In this document: positions 1 to 11,932 of the stretch, piece after piece
Layout: each line of letters opens with the position of its first letter
How positions within the stretch are numbered: the first letter of the stretch is position 1
From: Neelides folsomi
Taxonomy: Eukaryota; Arthropoda; Collembola; Neelipleona; Neelidae
Reading direction: 5' to 3'
Length of the DNA: 64,000 nucleotides
NCBI GenBank assembly: GCA_034687125.1
Contig: JAQGBZ010000059.1
Location: 124,001 to 188,000 of the forward strand
The notes under the pieces: model-generated
What the model was told of the DNA's origin: nothing
Databases searched by the model: none
Seen by the model: only the letters and a program-made list of their open reading frames with translations
Translations under genes and position numbers: made by a program

Positions 1-12
1 GCTCTTGCTCAC

Positions 13-516
13 CGGGGGCTCCTTTTGCTCCTCCTCCTTCTCCGACTTCTCCCGCCCCCGACAGGGTTTCCCCCGAGGTTCGGCCTTTCCTTGGGGCCGA
101 GTGGGAGGCTCGGCGGTGGTGAGTCCGGAGTTCCTGGCGGGGGCTGCCAGGTGGGCCTTGGCCGCACTGATGTAGGCCGCGTAGAGCGGTGAAAAACCTG
201 TGTGGGTCGGAGGGTCGAACCCGGTGAGGTATGGTGGATAGTAGACGAGCGGGTATTGGCGGAGGATCTCTCCCGTCCCGACGGCATAGTTGGCAGAGCT
301 GATCACATCCCTGGGAACATACTTCCTGAAGGCCGAGTCTTCCGCTTTGCTTTGGAGTGCACTTGTGGGGATCTTCGGGGCCTCCATGATCTTGGCAATG
401 GAGAAGGTGAGAAGAGACCGAGGTTTTTTGACCTCATCGTGGGGAAGATCCGCTTCGCCCCGGGGCGGTGCCCGATTGTCAATCATGGGAGAGATCAAGT
501 TGTTGATCGGCTGCAT
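13..516 (-). CDS. First coding exon of an Eh1-motif transcription factor, Fezf-like (partial)
   Basis: The minus strand is open for 168 codons from ATG 516-514 to a good splice donor (GTGAGC at 12-7), phase 0, so the rest of the gene lies off the left edge. Residues 38-44 read FSIAKIM. This is an engrailed-homology-1 (Eh1) motif, which in known factors recruits the Groucho/TLE corepressor. Its form LxFSIxxIM near the N-terminus resembles Fezf/earmuffs zinc-finger proteins. The exon then has a Tyr/Pro-rich stretch (about residues 70-105) and ends in a Lys/Glu-rich run. No DNA-binding domain is visible, so the family is a guess; another Eh1 factor such as a homeobox protein is possible. An in-frame stop lies upstream of the ATG. 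A pyrimidine-rich acceptor-like site also precedes it, so a 5'UTR intron is possible. The exon is much more GC-rich than its surroundings. Confidence 0.55.
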
Positions 517-3500
517 TTTAATCCTCCCGTCCCTGCACAAAGAAAAGGAGTTAAATGGGGACTAAAACACACCGCCATTCAAATTAAAATCCCCCTTCGT
601 AACAGGCGGCAAAAGGAGGACTTAATGGGCTTAAGGCAAATGGAGATGAAATCAATGGCCTTTCACGACGTATCTCGCCGTTCACAACCCAAGCTGTTCA
701 CAACCCAAACTTTCTTTCATTTCTCGATAACATGCGAATTGGGTGAGTGTTGATTATGTGAATATGCACGAGGAGAGTTAAAAAGAGAGTAATAGTCACG
801 ATTGCTCAACACGCCTCCTCATTTCCACGAAGGAAATTGACATTTGAGCAAACACCGATGACAATTATGAGAAAGTAAATTCACCATCCCCCAGAGATTT
901 AAAGCCCCTATTTCCATTTTCCCTATTCTTTCCACCAGTCCCTTTTTATTTCATCAATGGTCCAAGTGGCTATTATATCATCCAAACAATATGATCAACT
1001 GCCTACTTCCATCTTTCAACATTATTGGTATTCACTCTAAAATCCATTCCAAATGAGAAACATTATCACAATCGAAAACATCATTCCTATCCACTTTGAT
1101 CAACTTTTGAATGCGTTTACGATGAGAACGATTACATAAATTATTTACAGCTGACTGAATGTAAAATTATGAATATATGACAACTTGGATATAGCTAAAC
1201 TATGAATATTGGCAGTATTAACTAAATTCATCCATTAATAAATAAAATAATTAGTTTTGATTATTTAAATAAAAATTAACGATAAACCTGATCGTTAAAG
1301 ATTTGTGAGTATTTTTTTACTTGTTAGACCAATAAGCATAACCTGTCTTTAAATTCAATAATGATTTATTGGGTATCAATCGATTGGGTCGTTCTGAAAA
1401 GCACCGTTTGTCCATTATTTTAAACCGAATAAATTCCTAATTAACTCCTCGTTAGACCGTCGTGTCCCACGGGTGTCATGTAACTATTTCCCGTCTCCAA
1501 ATACTTCCTATTTAAGTACCAGTGAGTTATGGTCAGTAAAAAAGGAGCTGCGGAATCCGTACAATGTTAATTGTAAATTAGAGAGAGGTTGTAAAATCCC
1601 TAACGTGTCTCCTTGTGGGAAATGAGCGGGAGCATGGAATGTTTGCAGAAGTGGACACCAATAAAGAAAAAGTTTTAAAATTAAATGCCTCCTCCGATCC
1701 ATCGCGAATTAGAAATGTAATGACTGTCTGTCTGTTGGGGTTGGGAAGAACAAATGAGGAACAAAGTATTGATTAAAGTAGAGTCATTAAAAAACCTCCC
1801 CACCGAGTAAGGTGAAGAAATCTTCATTTTACGAGGGCCGTTCAGAAGTGGGAGAGTCGAGAACGGGATAATCGGATTCCTCATCGGGAAAGGGGGAATG
1901 AACGCCGTTCACACCTGTGCATTTCATCAGGAGGGATTCGTTCTGGTGACTCAACAGCCTCCACGGCCCGATCGAGGGAAAAGGAATTAATCAATTTTAT
2001 CTAATTGTCCTCAGTGTAACTTACATTTAAAAGCCTTTACTTTCATAGGGCCATTGATTTCCTTGACGTCCCTTCAAGTTTTCTTTACTCATTTGCCATG
2101 CCGTAAATGTCCTACCAGGGTCGTAAATCATGAAAATGCAATATGTGCCCAAGATAAATGACCAATTCCTCATTCCCCTTCTGCAAACTTACAAACTTAC
2201 ATTGGACGAGAATCGGAGAATGCCACAGAGGGAAATGAAGTAACATACAAGTTACGTTAATGTTCATTTAATTCTCCGCTTTTCGGCTTCAAATGGACTG
2301 AATAAATTCCTTTGTTTCATATTGGGAAAAGTTTTCACCGAGTCAAAGATTTCCACTTTCACTTAAAAATTTCCTTTCAAAGATTTGAACTTAAAGATTT
2401 CCACCCAAAGATTTTAATTCAAAGATATAATTGGAAGTTGTTGATTATTTCGGTTGTATTGTATTCGGGACATTTTAATTAAAACGTTTTATATGTAATC
2501 GGAGGTTTAAATTGGTCACTCCACTTCTAACAATAAATAACAGGATTTAGTAAAAGCTAAAAAACGTGAATTGCATACGAAGAGTAAACGTTGACCAATT
2601 CGACTTCGTTCCAACTCGGAAGTGGGACTGAGGGCTTTTAAAAGGTGATTCCCATCTTGCCGTTTATTTCTCAATTGGACCAGACACGTGGCGGGTGAAT
2701 AAAGACATGGAATTTGACGACCACCCGCCCACTTCCGCTCTTATTAAGATCCGCAACGGCTTGCTCCTCCGCACGTGCGAGGAACAATGGGGAGAAATTT
2801 GATCTCTTTCTTTTTGATTCTCGCCCTTTCTCAAATCCCGCTCTTGGAAAAGTCTAACTGATGACAAGAATGATTTGATCACGACCATTGGACTCGAAGT
2901 GCTGCGTAATCAATCCCAATGCCAATCGACCCTACATGAAATTCATTGGGTAAAATTCTACGAATTATATCTAGGTATTTCCTATATTGCTTTATTGTAA
3001 AATATATAGAGGTATGAACATTAAAATTTGACATAACTTTCAAGCATGCCTTATATAGCTCTAGTTAAATAAAGTTTCCTGCCAAATGACAAGTCTTGGT
3101 GATGGAAATGTTATTGTGCCTTAAAGTTTCTTAATAGTCTGATAGCAAGAAGTTTCCATAATTAGTGAATTAATGTAGCAAGCTTTAACCTTCGTACCAT
3201 ATTTGTAATAAATTAATTGTTTGAATTAATTGATTAAAGCTTTTTAAAATCTAATCGATTTTTAACTATGTAGCTAACAATCATAAACTCTCACAATATT
3301 CATTCATTCTCTCCGCCATAAATAAAACGATTCATTTTTTATATCTCTTCGAATAAACTTAATCAAATAATGGCAATTAATAAATTCTAACTTCTTTTTT
3401 GGTTGAAAAACTAACTATTTGTTATTTACATATGTGTATTAGGTCATTAGCTTATTAGCTAAGAATTATGTAGGATAATCTTATTTGGCTATGCATGCTA

Positions 3501-6500
3501 GATCTGATTAACACCTACTACCTAAGCTTAGTTTAAATGCAGTTTGAATGTTTGAATATACGTAAATGCTCGTAGTTAAATATATTTTCCAGCTGCTTTA
3601 TACGATGCTAAATATCCAAACAAATAAAAAGTTGACATGAAACCAATCACAAGTTGTCAGTTCATTTCCCCCAATGAGTATTAATTTATTAATCCTTGTA
3701 TGAAGAATGTAAATGAGTGGAATTACCTTTGAGGTTCGGAGCAGACCAAGGAATCTCGTCATTGAAGAAGACTGGGTTGTTGTGTAAGAAGTTGTTTGAG
3801 GTGTGTTGAATTTTTGGGGGCAAGCGTCGGGACTACCCTCCTTCTCCTCCGACCCGCAAACCAATAAGGGCCTTGTGAAGGGAAAGCCTCCACTCCCAGC
3901 CCTCAACACTGCCAGTTGGCTGCGGAGCGCAGCATGGTCCCCTCCCGACACGCCTCCTCCAACGGACACGAAACAATACGAGAACCCCAACGAAACAAAT
4001 CCGAGGCCTCCGAATTCATCACATCAAATAATAAACATTCGCTGGGTTTAATTCACCCTTCCACAATTTACCTTGAATAATGAACCTCAATGCTAATTAG
4101 TAATTACTTACTATATAATCAGAATAATCACCAACAGCAGATTCGCGAGCAGTCAACTTTTATTCCAATTGACTATATAGAATAGTTGGAATTGATGTAC
4201 GAGTACTCGTAAATTAATTTTATGTTACAAATTCTACAAAATTCCTGAAAGATGAAAAGTGAGAGAAAGTTTAAGTTTGAATGGGAAAAAGTCAAATATT
4301 CCCATTGGGTATTTTGTACATTTTCCCCTCCAAAAGAGAGATATTTCCATATTTACAAAGGTTGTAAATATGGAAAAAGTAGATTTTGGGAGAGTTTATT
4401 TTTCTATTTGTAATATATAGTCGTTTTATTTATTTGGAGTGTATATAATATTTGGTGCAATGAATGAAGACAATGATGAGGGATGATTACTGGAGGAGTG
4501 GGGGTTAATGGGGACGAGTGCTTTAACAGCTTTATAAAAGTTTGAGGATAAATGGACGAATTTTAATGAATAGAATCCTTTATGGAATTGTTGGAGTCAT
4601 TTGTATTTGGAGTCGAGGGCCGTTAGGACCGAAAAGTTGCATTGAGGTTGTTCGGCGAAAAAGCCATCGCGGAGTGAGGCACAAAGTGGAGAAGAGTTGT
4701 GATATAAAAAATGTGATTGTTCTGACGTTGGGCTGGAGGGCCGATGGCTGCCCGATGGGGAGTTTGTCCTAAAGGGGGAAATGAGTGAAATATCCGATGT
4801 GATTGTTGAGTGTACAAAATGTGTCTGGATAGGTTAGGACAATGACACAGAGGCATCTGAGCTCCCTCCGACACAGGCGAGTTATGAGAACACTTTGATT
4901 TCAAGGGCCTCTCCTAATGAATGCATACCCTGAGAGGGAAGAATGAGCCCGGGAGAATGATGGGAGCTTATATCGTCTTAATCTCGCAGGGCTGTTTAAG
5001 CTCCTCCTGGGAATCCATTTGAACGGCAGGAGCTCGAGTGAGTAGGAGCAACTGGACCTTTGTGTGCTTTCAATCGACTCTCGTCGAACATCTCAATGGG
5101 ATACCTTGATAATGGGAGGAAGTCTGAGCCAATTCATTCATCACCCTCATTACGTCACTCAGGACCCTCCCGACCCGACCACGGCCCACAACCGCCTCCG
5201 ACAAACATACAAGGTTTAATAGACCCTCGCTGTAATGAAACATGTAATAAACCCAAGCCCTCAGCTCCTTCACGCTTCAATCTCTTCAATCACATTTACA
5301 TCACCAAACTCGACATCCATCACCATGCATCCCAATTGATCCAAATAAAAATCCAACCAATGGAAATACAATAGTAAAGTAAGTAAAATACATACTTACA
5401 TCTTACTAAAGGCCATTTTATTACTTAATCAAATTTGAGCTTGAAAATACAAGGTTGGAAATTCATTTTATTAAAATTGGGCCTCTTGGTAAATTCAAAA
5501 TTTCGCATCAATTCTCATCTTCCAATACTGCAGTGGATTGGTAAAACATTTCTATAGATATTAATTCTAGTTTGCTATGCTAGTTTTATAGGTTCATGTT
5601 GAGCAATTCATTTTTCAATTCATTCAACTTTCATATTTTGAAGTCTTAAACGTGGGAGTGTCGGGTGAAGGATGAGTAAGTGCATAATTGGACAGGGATT
5701 AGAGGAGATGAATGGGAGATAGGTAAATAGAAGAGCTTATTGAATTTATAAGGCATATCATTGAGAGAAGAAGGGCTTAGGAGAATTAGGCGAATTCCCT
5801 CAAGGTGGATTGTTCCCTTCGTGGATTGGACTAACGATGTAAACAGTCGTAATTTGTCGAAAACATGAGTTGTTGATGGGGAGTGGGTGGAGGGCCCTTT
5901 GTGCGTCTCGAGGCCGCCGGCCGTCCAGGACTTTTCTCAAACAGTTGAGTCAATGGAGAGGAAAAGGATTCGGTGGTTCAAAGGGGCCCGAGATTGTGAC
6001 ATGATTGACACGAGGTGGGACATGAAATCTAATCCCCCAAATCCTGTTATACCTCTCCTCAACAGCTTTACTCGAGGGACAAGTGATCAACTACCAAACA
6101 TCCGACAAGCTCTTTTTAACAACTCTATTAGCCCATCTTTCACTGCTTTCCTCAATTGTTCAGCAACATGGAGGGAACTTGCTCACATGACTTGATACTT
6201 TTTAACACCCCGGTCTGATTTCAAAGGCTAAAAGGAATCTTAATTTAAGGGAGGATGGGAAGCATTGGACAAAGTGGTGAAACTTCTGAAGAATGGGCCA
6301 GGGCTTGAAAGGGGTGAAAGGGTGTGACAATTATAGTGCAAATATTTAAATGGAGATCCTCAAAGAGTCACCGGACATTGAATGACTCCGAGTCTATTTA
6401 CATGGGGCTTTTAGGCTGATGAGGTCCTTTGACCTTTGTCATTTGGCTGAATGGTCCCCGGCGCCGGAGATAAACCTCACTTTTCCCAGAGTGTGTCAAA

Positions 6501-8289
6501 GGGAGGGATTTACAAAAAAGCGGAAAATGAGGAAGAGAACCCTTTGAAGTTCTCGAGGAGTCGTCGAGACTTCTCAACAAGGTTTATTATTCACGACATG
6601 TAATTTAATGATGCTCCACGACATCCAAATGGAGAGTTAATTGTGGTGAGAGATGAGGCAATTCCACTCGCTCCGACTCTTCCCGCATTCTTTATTCACA
6701 CACTGTTTATTAACAACGAGCCTTCCATTCACCTCCCCTTCATTATTAACTTCCCAATTTATTCATCAATGCCATTGAAGTGTGGAGGATGAGATGTCGG
6801 CATTCACATCTATTGATTTCAATATCATCCCTCCACGCCTTTCCCTCAATTCTATCAATATACCAACTTTCTCCCTTTCATTCTTTATTCCTCACCAGAC
6901 CCGACAGATGCTCCAATAAAGAGAAGAATGACACTTTTCAATGTCATTCATTCTAAACAATTGGACAAATCGTCCTTAAAGTCAGTTTTAATCACTCGAA
7001 CAAAATTAATTTTTCATCCAAATACTCATAAAATAACAATTCCAATTAAATTATTTGTATTTAAAATGTATTATCTAATTATAATGTAACTTATGTAACT
7101 TAACTTAATAAATGTAACTTACCTATACATATATATATATATGTATAGGTAAGTACCTAGTATTTATGGTACATATAAAAGTATACTACATACCTAACGA
7201 TATATAATTACCTTATGTTAAAATACCTAGGCGTGTTTTAATATAGAGCACGGAACGGCTACATGAGACATGTTAAATTAAACAATAAGTTTAATCCAAA
7301 ACCCTTCGTTCCGTCCTCACCTCTCTTCATAGATTTCATAAAGAAAGGGCATTCTTTCGATTCTGGTCCTTTTCATTACCAGTCAGGTAATGATCTCTCT
7401 TTTGGGATTTGATCTGAGATCATTTGATCATTTTGATCATCTACATGTATACATGTATGCATCTCCGCGAGTTGTTTTTAATCAACTTTTCCCTCCATCT
7501 GTTGAAATAAAATCCAACTATTTCTGTGAAATATTTCCTTTAAAGGTCCACTGCCTTCTTCCCTATGTTTTTTATTTAGATCAACATGGATGGCAGTTAC
7601 ATCGGATTATTACAACAAATACGACCGAAAATTATTTTATAAACACGAAATGTTAATAAGTTAAGAATAGTGAATTGAATTAATTTTTAACTGACTCAAT
7701 TTTCCAACTCTTGCTAGTCTAATTAATTAATTAAGTTATATAGTTAAATATTTGTTTTCCTTTAGTCGATAAAATTGTTTTCGTGATGTACTAACTATTA
7801 TGAGTAACTTGAAAAGGCCAAGGTGAAAATGTTGGGGTTTCGCTCCAAGTACGACTTTAAAATCTGAAACCAACTTCGTTCGAAGTCGTGTAAATTATTA
7901 ATTATTAAAATGTTTTAGCACTTAGCAAAATTATACAATAAAAACAAATAAACAACACATATTTTATTAACAAGTGCGATTAGAAATCTTTTAGACTCAA
8001 GTAATGTCCATAGATCTTTTAACTTCAATTCATAAAGAATTTAAATTACTAATGAATAATTTAAATTTTGTAAATGAGGCCCTTAGTAGAAATCTTCCCG
8101 AGAAACTTTCTAAACCAAATTTTACGAATTTGTAGTTTTAATATAAATAACGGTAAACATGTTTTACCTGAAACAACTCAAACAACAAAGCAATTTTAAC
8201 TAAATTGAGGTTCAAATTAAAGACTATAAACTTAGCCAAATAAATTTAAATATTCTCAATTAGCTAAAGATTTTTGATTAGTGGCTGGC
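517..8289. other. Gene-free 5' flank between the Eh1 factor and the THAP gene
   Basis: About 7.8 kb with no exon I can support. GC-richer blocks (about 1440-1960, 2590-2900, 3720-4040, 4480-5300, 5870-6900) alternate with AT-rich sequence. The blocks contain short open frames on both strands, but none has recognisable protein content or consistent splice sites. As the upstream region of a likely developmental regulator, the blocks could be enhancers. This is inference from composition and position only. A CACGTG E-box lies near 2685. Confidence 0.4.
7117..7154. repeat. 38-bp perfect palindrome
   Basis: Two 19-bp arms meet with no spacer. Each arm starts with ACTTACCTATACAT and runs into a central (TA)n core. 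It could extrude as a cruciform. Its outer part contains the TACCTA/TAGGTA word that recurs across the AT-rich parts of the window. Confidence 0.9.
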
Positions 8290-10663
8290 ATGGTACACCG
8301 ATGTTGTATCCCATCATGTGGGATGAATGTGAGAGTGGCCGAAGCCAAAGGATTGTCCTATCATTGTTTCCCAACGAAAGAACCTCATCGGGACAAATGG
8401 ATCCAAGCCATTCGACCTCATTTGGACAAACCCGAATCCTTCAAATTGGTCCAAGGATACACAAGAATTTGCTCTCGTCATTTTCGAACAAAGGATTACT
8501 CCATTGATTCAAAGAAAAGAGCTCGTCTAAGTTCAAGTAATAAAAAAATTTTAAATTGCCATTTAAAATGAAATGAAAAACCCAATATTATATTTAAAAA
8601 TTCAAAATTACTCATCCTTCAATAATTGTAAAATTATTTAACCATAACATACTTATATAGTATTTAATAAGTGTAAATATGTAATGGACAATTTAATCGA
8701 TACATTCAATGTATATTTGCAAAATATATTTTCGATTAATGTTTAAATAAAATGAATTATTTCAGCCGCAATCCCAACGGTATTTCCAAGGAAAAACGCC
8801 CCACTCTGCGTACAAGCAACCTCAGGAGGTCTTAAAACTAAATCGAACAAACTTCGCTCTCAACATCCCTCTTTGACTTCCGCCATCAACCTGACCCTCT
8901 CGAATTCCCTTGGCGAGAACGGCGAAATTTTGTCCGGATCGCTGCTCATCGAGTCGGCCACCATTTCCGACGATCAACTCATCCTAACCATAAGGGAGGA
9001 TGAGTTGGGCCAGGAGTTGTCCAGAGAAGAGTCTCTTCACAACTTGACCCTCTCCTCCCAAGAATCTCTCCAGAACCTTAGCTTGTCCCAAGATGAGTCC
9101 ATCGTTCCGAAGAAGCGACTACGACGCAAATGGAATCGAACAGCCTTTGCCAGAACATCGAAAGGGAAGAAAAAGTCCGAGGATTCTGCTTCTATTGAGT
9201 TTGTAGGGAATTCATTTGCCGAGATCAGTTTGAGTTCTTTGCTCGCAATGACTCCTGACCTCCAGCAGAAACTGGAAGGGCGGGAGATGAAGTTTGAGAA
9301 AGAAATACTCCTATCGGATGAAGAGGAAGAAGAAGGACACATCAATCAAGTGGAGCAAGAACTTCTCCAGAGCATCCAAGCAGTGACCATCCATTGTGAT
9401 AACGAGAGTGGAGGAGAATTGGAACAAATTCTTCTCCCGCCAACGGACCATGAGTCACTTGAAATCCTCAGCGACCAATTTAATCATCTCATTGTTCCCA
9501 ACGACGACGTGGGGGGAAATTTCCTCAAAGGCCCATGTGATCTCACTTCGGAGATTGAGCGTCTGGCCTCTGATTTTAACACGAGCCTCCTCACCAACTC
9601 CACTCTGCCCATCACAATGGAAATTGACGAGTTGGCCATGGCTCAAAATCAAGATTCCTCCACTTTTAATATGTATCCAACCATCGACATTGACTTTCAA
9701 AATGTTGTCATTATTTCACCTCCACAAGGGCACACTGAAAGTAATTTTCATATTTGAATTATTTATTATTTTATAATTCATTATTTTTGTTATTTTATTG
9801 GAGTAGAATAATTAGATGTTTTTTGAAATTGTCATATAAAACTTTTCTTTGATTTAGGTTGTGAGTTAGAAGAGCCTCAAGCTAAGAACCGAGTTGGGAA
9901 AAAAGAAGGAAAAAAGAAATTGGTCGGCATTGCGAAAAATCGAAAGAAGGAGAAACACATTGGAAAGTTTACCGTGGATCGCTTCACTTCATGTGACAAG
10001 GATATTGTATACTACACTGGGTTCAGTTCGTACGGGAATTTTGAGTCGTTTTTTCGCTCCCTCGAGTCGCGAATTGAGAAGCTTAAAATCACCGACATGA
10101 TGCACGGGGTCTCGGATCTCATCCACCAAGAAAAGCCAGACCTGGACCTTGGGGAGGAAGGTGGGAAAGACGAACAAAAGAAGCGTCCCAATCAAGGACG
10201 ATCCTTGTCAAGAATCGACGAGTTGTTTATGACTATCATCCGACTGAAACGCAGACTCCCCGAAAAAGTCCTTGGCCACATGTTTTGCATTTCCCAACCC
10301 ACGGTGTCCAGGATCATCCGAGCTTGGACTATGTTGCTTTCGAAGGTGGTCGAGAATCTCCCGTCGTCTCATTTGGAGAAAGGGCTCCAAATCCCCAGCT
10401 CCTTCCGACTCCTCTTCCAAACAGACATTGCCAAGTGCATTCTCGGCGGAGGGTCGAGGAAATCCAGCGTGTCCAGCAATCCGTCCAATTCCAACTCACC
10501 CAAGAAGTGTAAAAAGACGAAGGGAGACGAGGGATTGGAAGATAGCGGGAAATTCTCTTCGTCGAAAATTGATTTGACAGATTCCCTTGTTAGTTCCCTG
10601 ACTGACCCAACACCTGAGGTTCTTCATCCCCAGCTTTTGTCCATTCAAGACTTTCTTATTTGA
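8290..10663 (+). CDS. THAP-domain protein with transposase-derived helix-turn-helix, no nuclease domain
   Basis: Three exons: 8290-8536, 8766-9740, 9858-10663; 675 aa. ATG 8290 follows an in-frame stop at 8275. Residues 1-90 are a THAP zinc finger: Cys5-x4-Cys10, Cys61-x2-His64, Trp37, and an AIPTVF box just after the first splice, matching the AVPTIF box of the family. THAP domains bind DNA. Residues about 90-400 are an acidic, Ser/Glu-rich linker with no known domain. From about residue 445 the protein resembles THAP-bearing PIF/Harbinger-type (DDE_Tnp_4) transposases: the FTVDRF...YYTGF...FESFF block, then a helix-turn-helix (ISQPTVSRIIRAW). It continues into the expected start of the nuclease (IPSSFRLLF) but reads DIAKCILGG where the first catalytic Asp is usually seen, and ends in a low-complexity Ser/Lys tail. 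Cleavage activity is therefore unlikely. It may be a domesticated DNA-binding protein or a decayed element with a surviving frame. Confidence 0.85.
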
Positions 10664-10925
10664 GTCTAGTTTTGGCCCGCTTTTTAATTTCAATCTACTT
10701 ATATATATATAAATCTCGTATTACCTATAATTTCGCAGCTCGGATCAATGTTTTCCTAAGGTTTTAAGTTGAGTATTTTTACGTTTTAAGTGTTTCTACG
10801 CAATGTAATCACGTAATGCTTTTTTAACTAATAATTAGCTATGCTAATAATATAACATACTCTTCGTCTTGTTAATACTTATTGTACTTCGGCAATACTT
10901 GTTAAAAGTCAAACATGTATTTATA

Positions 10926-10931
10926 AATAAA
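10926..10931 (+). terminator. Candidate poly(A) signal of the THAP gene
   Basis: AATAAA 263 nt downstream of the stop codon, the first clear copy of the hexamer after it. The true cleavage site was not established. Confidence 0.5.
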
Positions 10932-11769
10932 TCATGTCCTATTAAGATTTAATCAATGACTTTAAAATTCGTTTTATTGAAAAATAAGACGTGAATAATA
11001 AATGAAGTTACTTTTATCATGCTAAATAACACTAAAATATAAAGTATATAATTAAAAATTCAAGAAATTAGGCGTTATTGTTAGTTATAATTATTTGTAG
11101 CTAATCATTTAATTTTTTGTAATTTTATTTAATCGCTTTAATTCCTATTTTGGAATTGAATATATTTAACCCCACGCACCAATAAGATGTGAAAATGAAG
11201 AGAATAAATAAACGAAGCTCTTTTCATTCCAAGATATGCTTAAATCTACATTATTTTCACAAATTATAGATATTTAATTCATCAATCATCATTAATTAAC
11301 CATTTGCCATTTTTAAATTAGGTCTATTTTTTATATATAATTTAATATATACCTATGTATAAGGTACATGTACATATATTAAATTCCTATGAATCTTCTA
11401 TTTATTAATCACATTTTAACTAACATTTAATACCATTAGAAGAAAGCACATCTCAGAAAGGCAAAAATGTTTTATTAATTTAGCTGAAGTTGATATTGGA
11501 AATGAGTTAAGCGGGGTTTTTTCTCATCAATGAATCTCCTGAATGTGTGTATGCATTTCACCAATCTTTTCATCTTCATTTTACAGGTGTGTGTGTGGCG
11601 CTTAAGTCCTCGTCTGGGATTGAATGGAGTGCGGTGTGAAGTAGGGCAATCGAAGTGAATCTGCGGACAGGTGAGGTTCCCCACCTATTCCTAAATATTA
11701 GTAAATGAGCGAGGGGAGAATTGGCGGGGGTGTGTGAGGGGTGAGGTCGGAACACACGAGTTTTGAGAA
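10932..11769. other. Intergenic spacer before the lipase promoter
   Basis: AT-rich to about 11450, then more GC-rich towards the promoter. Short overlapping frames on the minus strand (11475-11824) have no recognisable content and overlap the promoter of the next gene. No gene is supported here. Confidence 0.6.
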
Positions 11770-11826
11770 CCAATGGGAGTCTTCCGCTGGTGTATAAATC
11801 CACTCGCTCCCCTCCTCCGCTCATTC
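11770..11826 (+). promoter_or_regulatory. Core promoter of the lipase gene: CCAAT, TATA box, initiator
   Basis: CCAAT at 11770-11774, TATAAAT at 11793-11799 and TCATTC at 11821-11826. The initiator A (11823) is 30 bp from the first T of the TATA box, the classical spacing. The predicted transcript starts near 11823, giving a 5'UTR of about 110 nt before ATG 11933. TCATTC fits the arthropod-type TCA+1KTY initiator. Confidence 0.75.
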
Positions 11827-11932
11827 ACCAACGGACTCAACACAGGACACCACACGGTTTAATTGCACCGCATCCCAATTACGCCAATTAAACAATCACC
11901 ACCAGCCAACCCCAGTTACCCCCGTTCGAACG

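Noticed and set aside
202-753. Plus-strand open frame of 183 codons
   Set aside because: It is antisense to the Eh1 factor exon. Its composition follows the GC-rich minus-strand coding sequence and the peptide has no recognisable domain.
2641-2810. Short plus-strand frame (about 50 codons) that reads protein-like, with an antisense frame at 2664-2888
   Set aside because: Bounded by stops on both sides, with no paired splice sites and no family resemblance.
3598-4051. Overlapping frames on both strands in a GC-richer block, including MTRFLGLLRTSK before a possible GTAATT donor on the minus strand
   Set aside because: It could be a first exon with a targeting peptide, but no in-phase downstream exon was found and the other frames are low-complexity.
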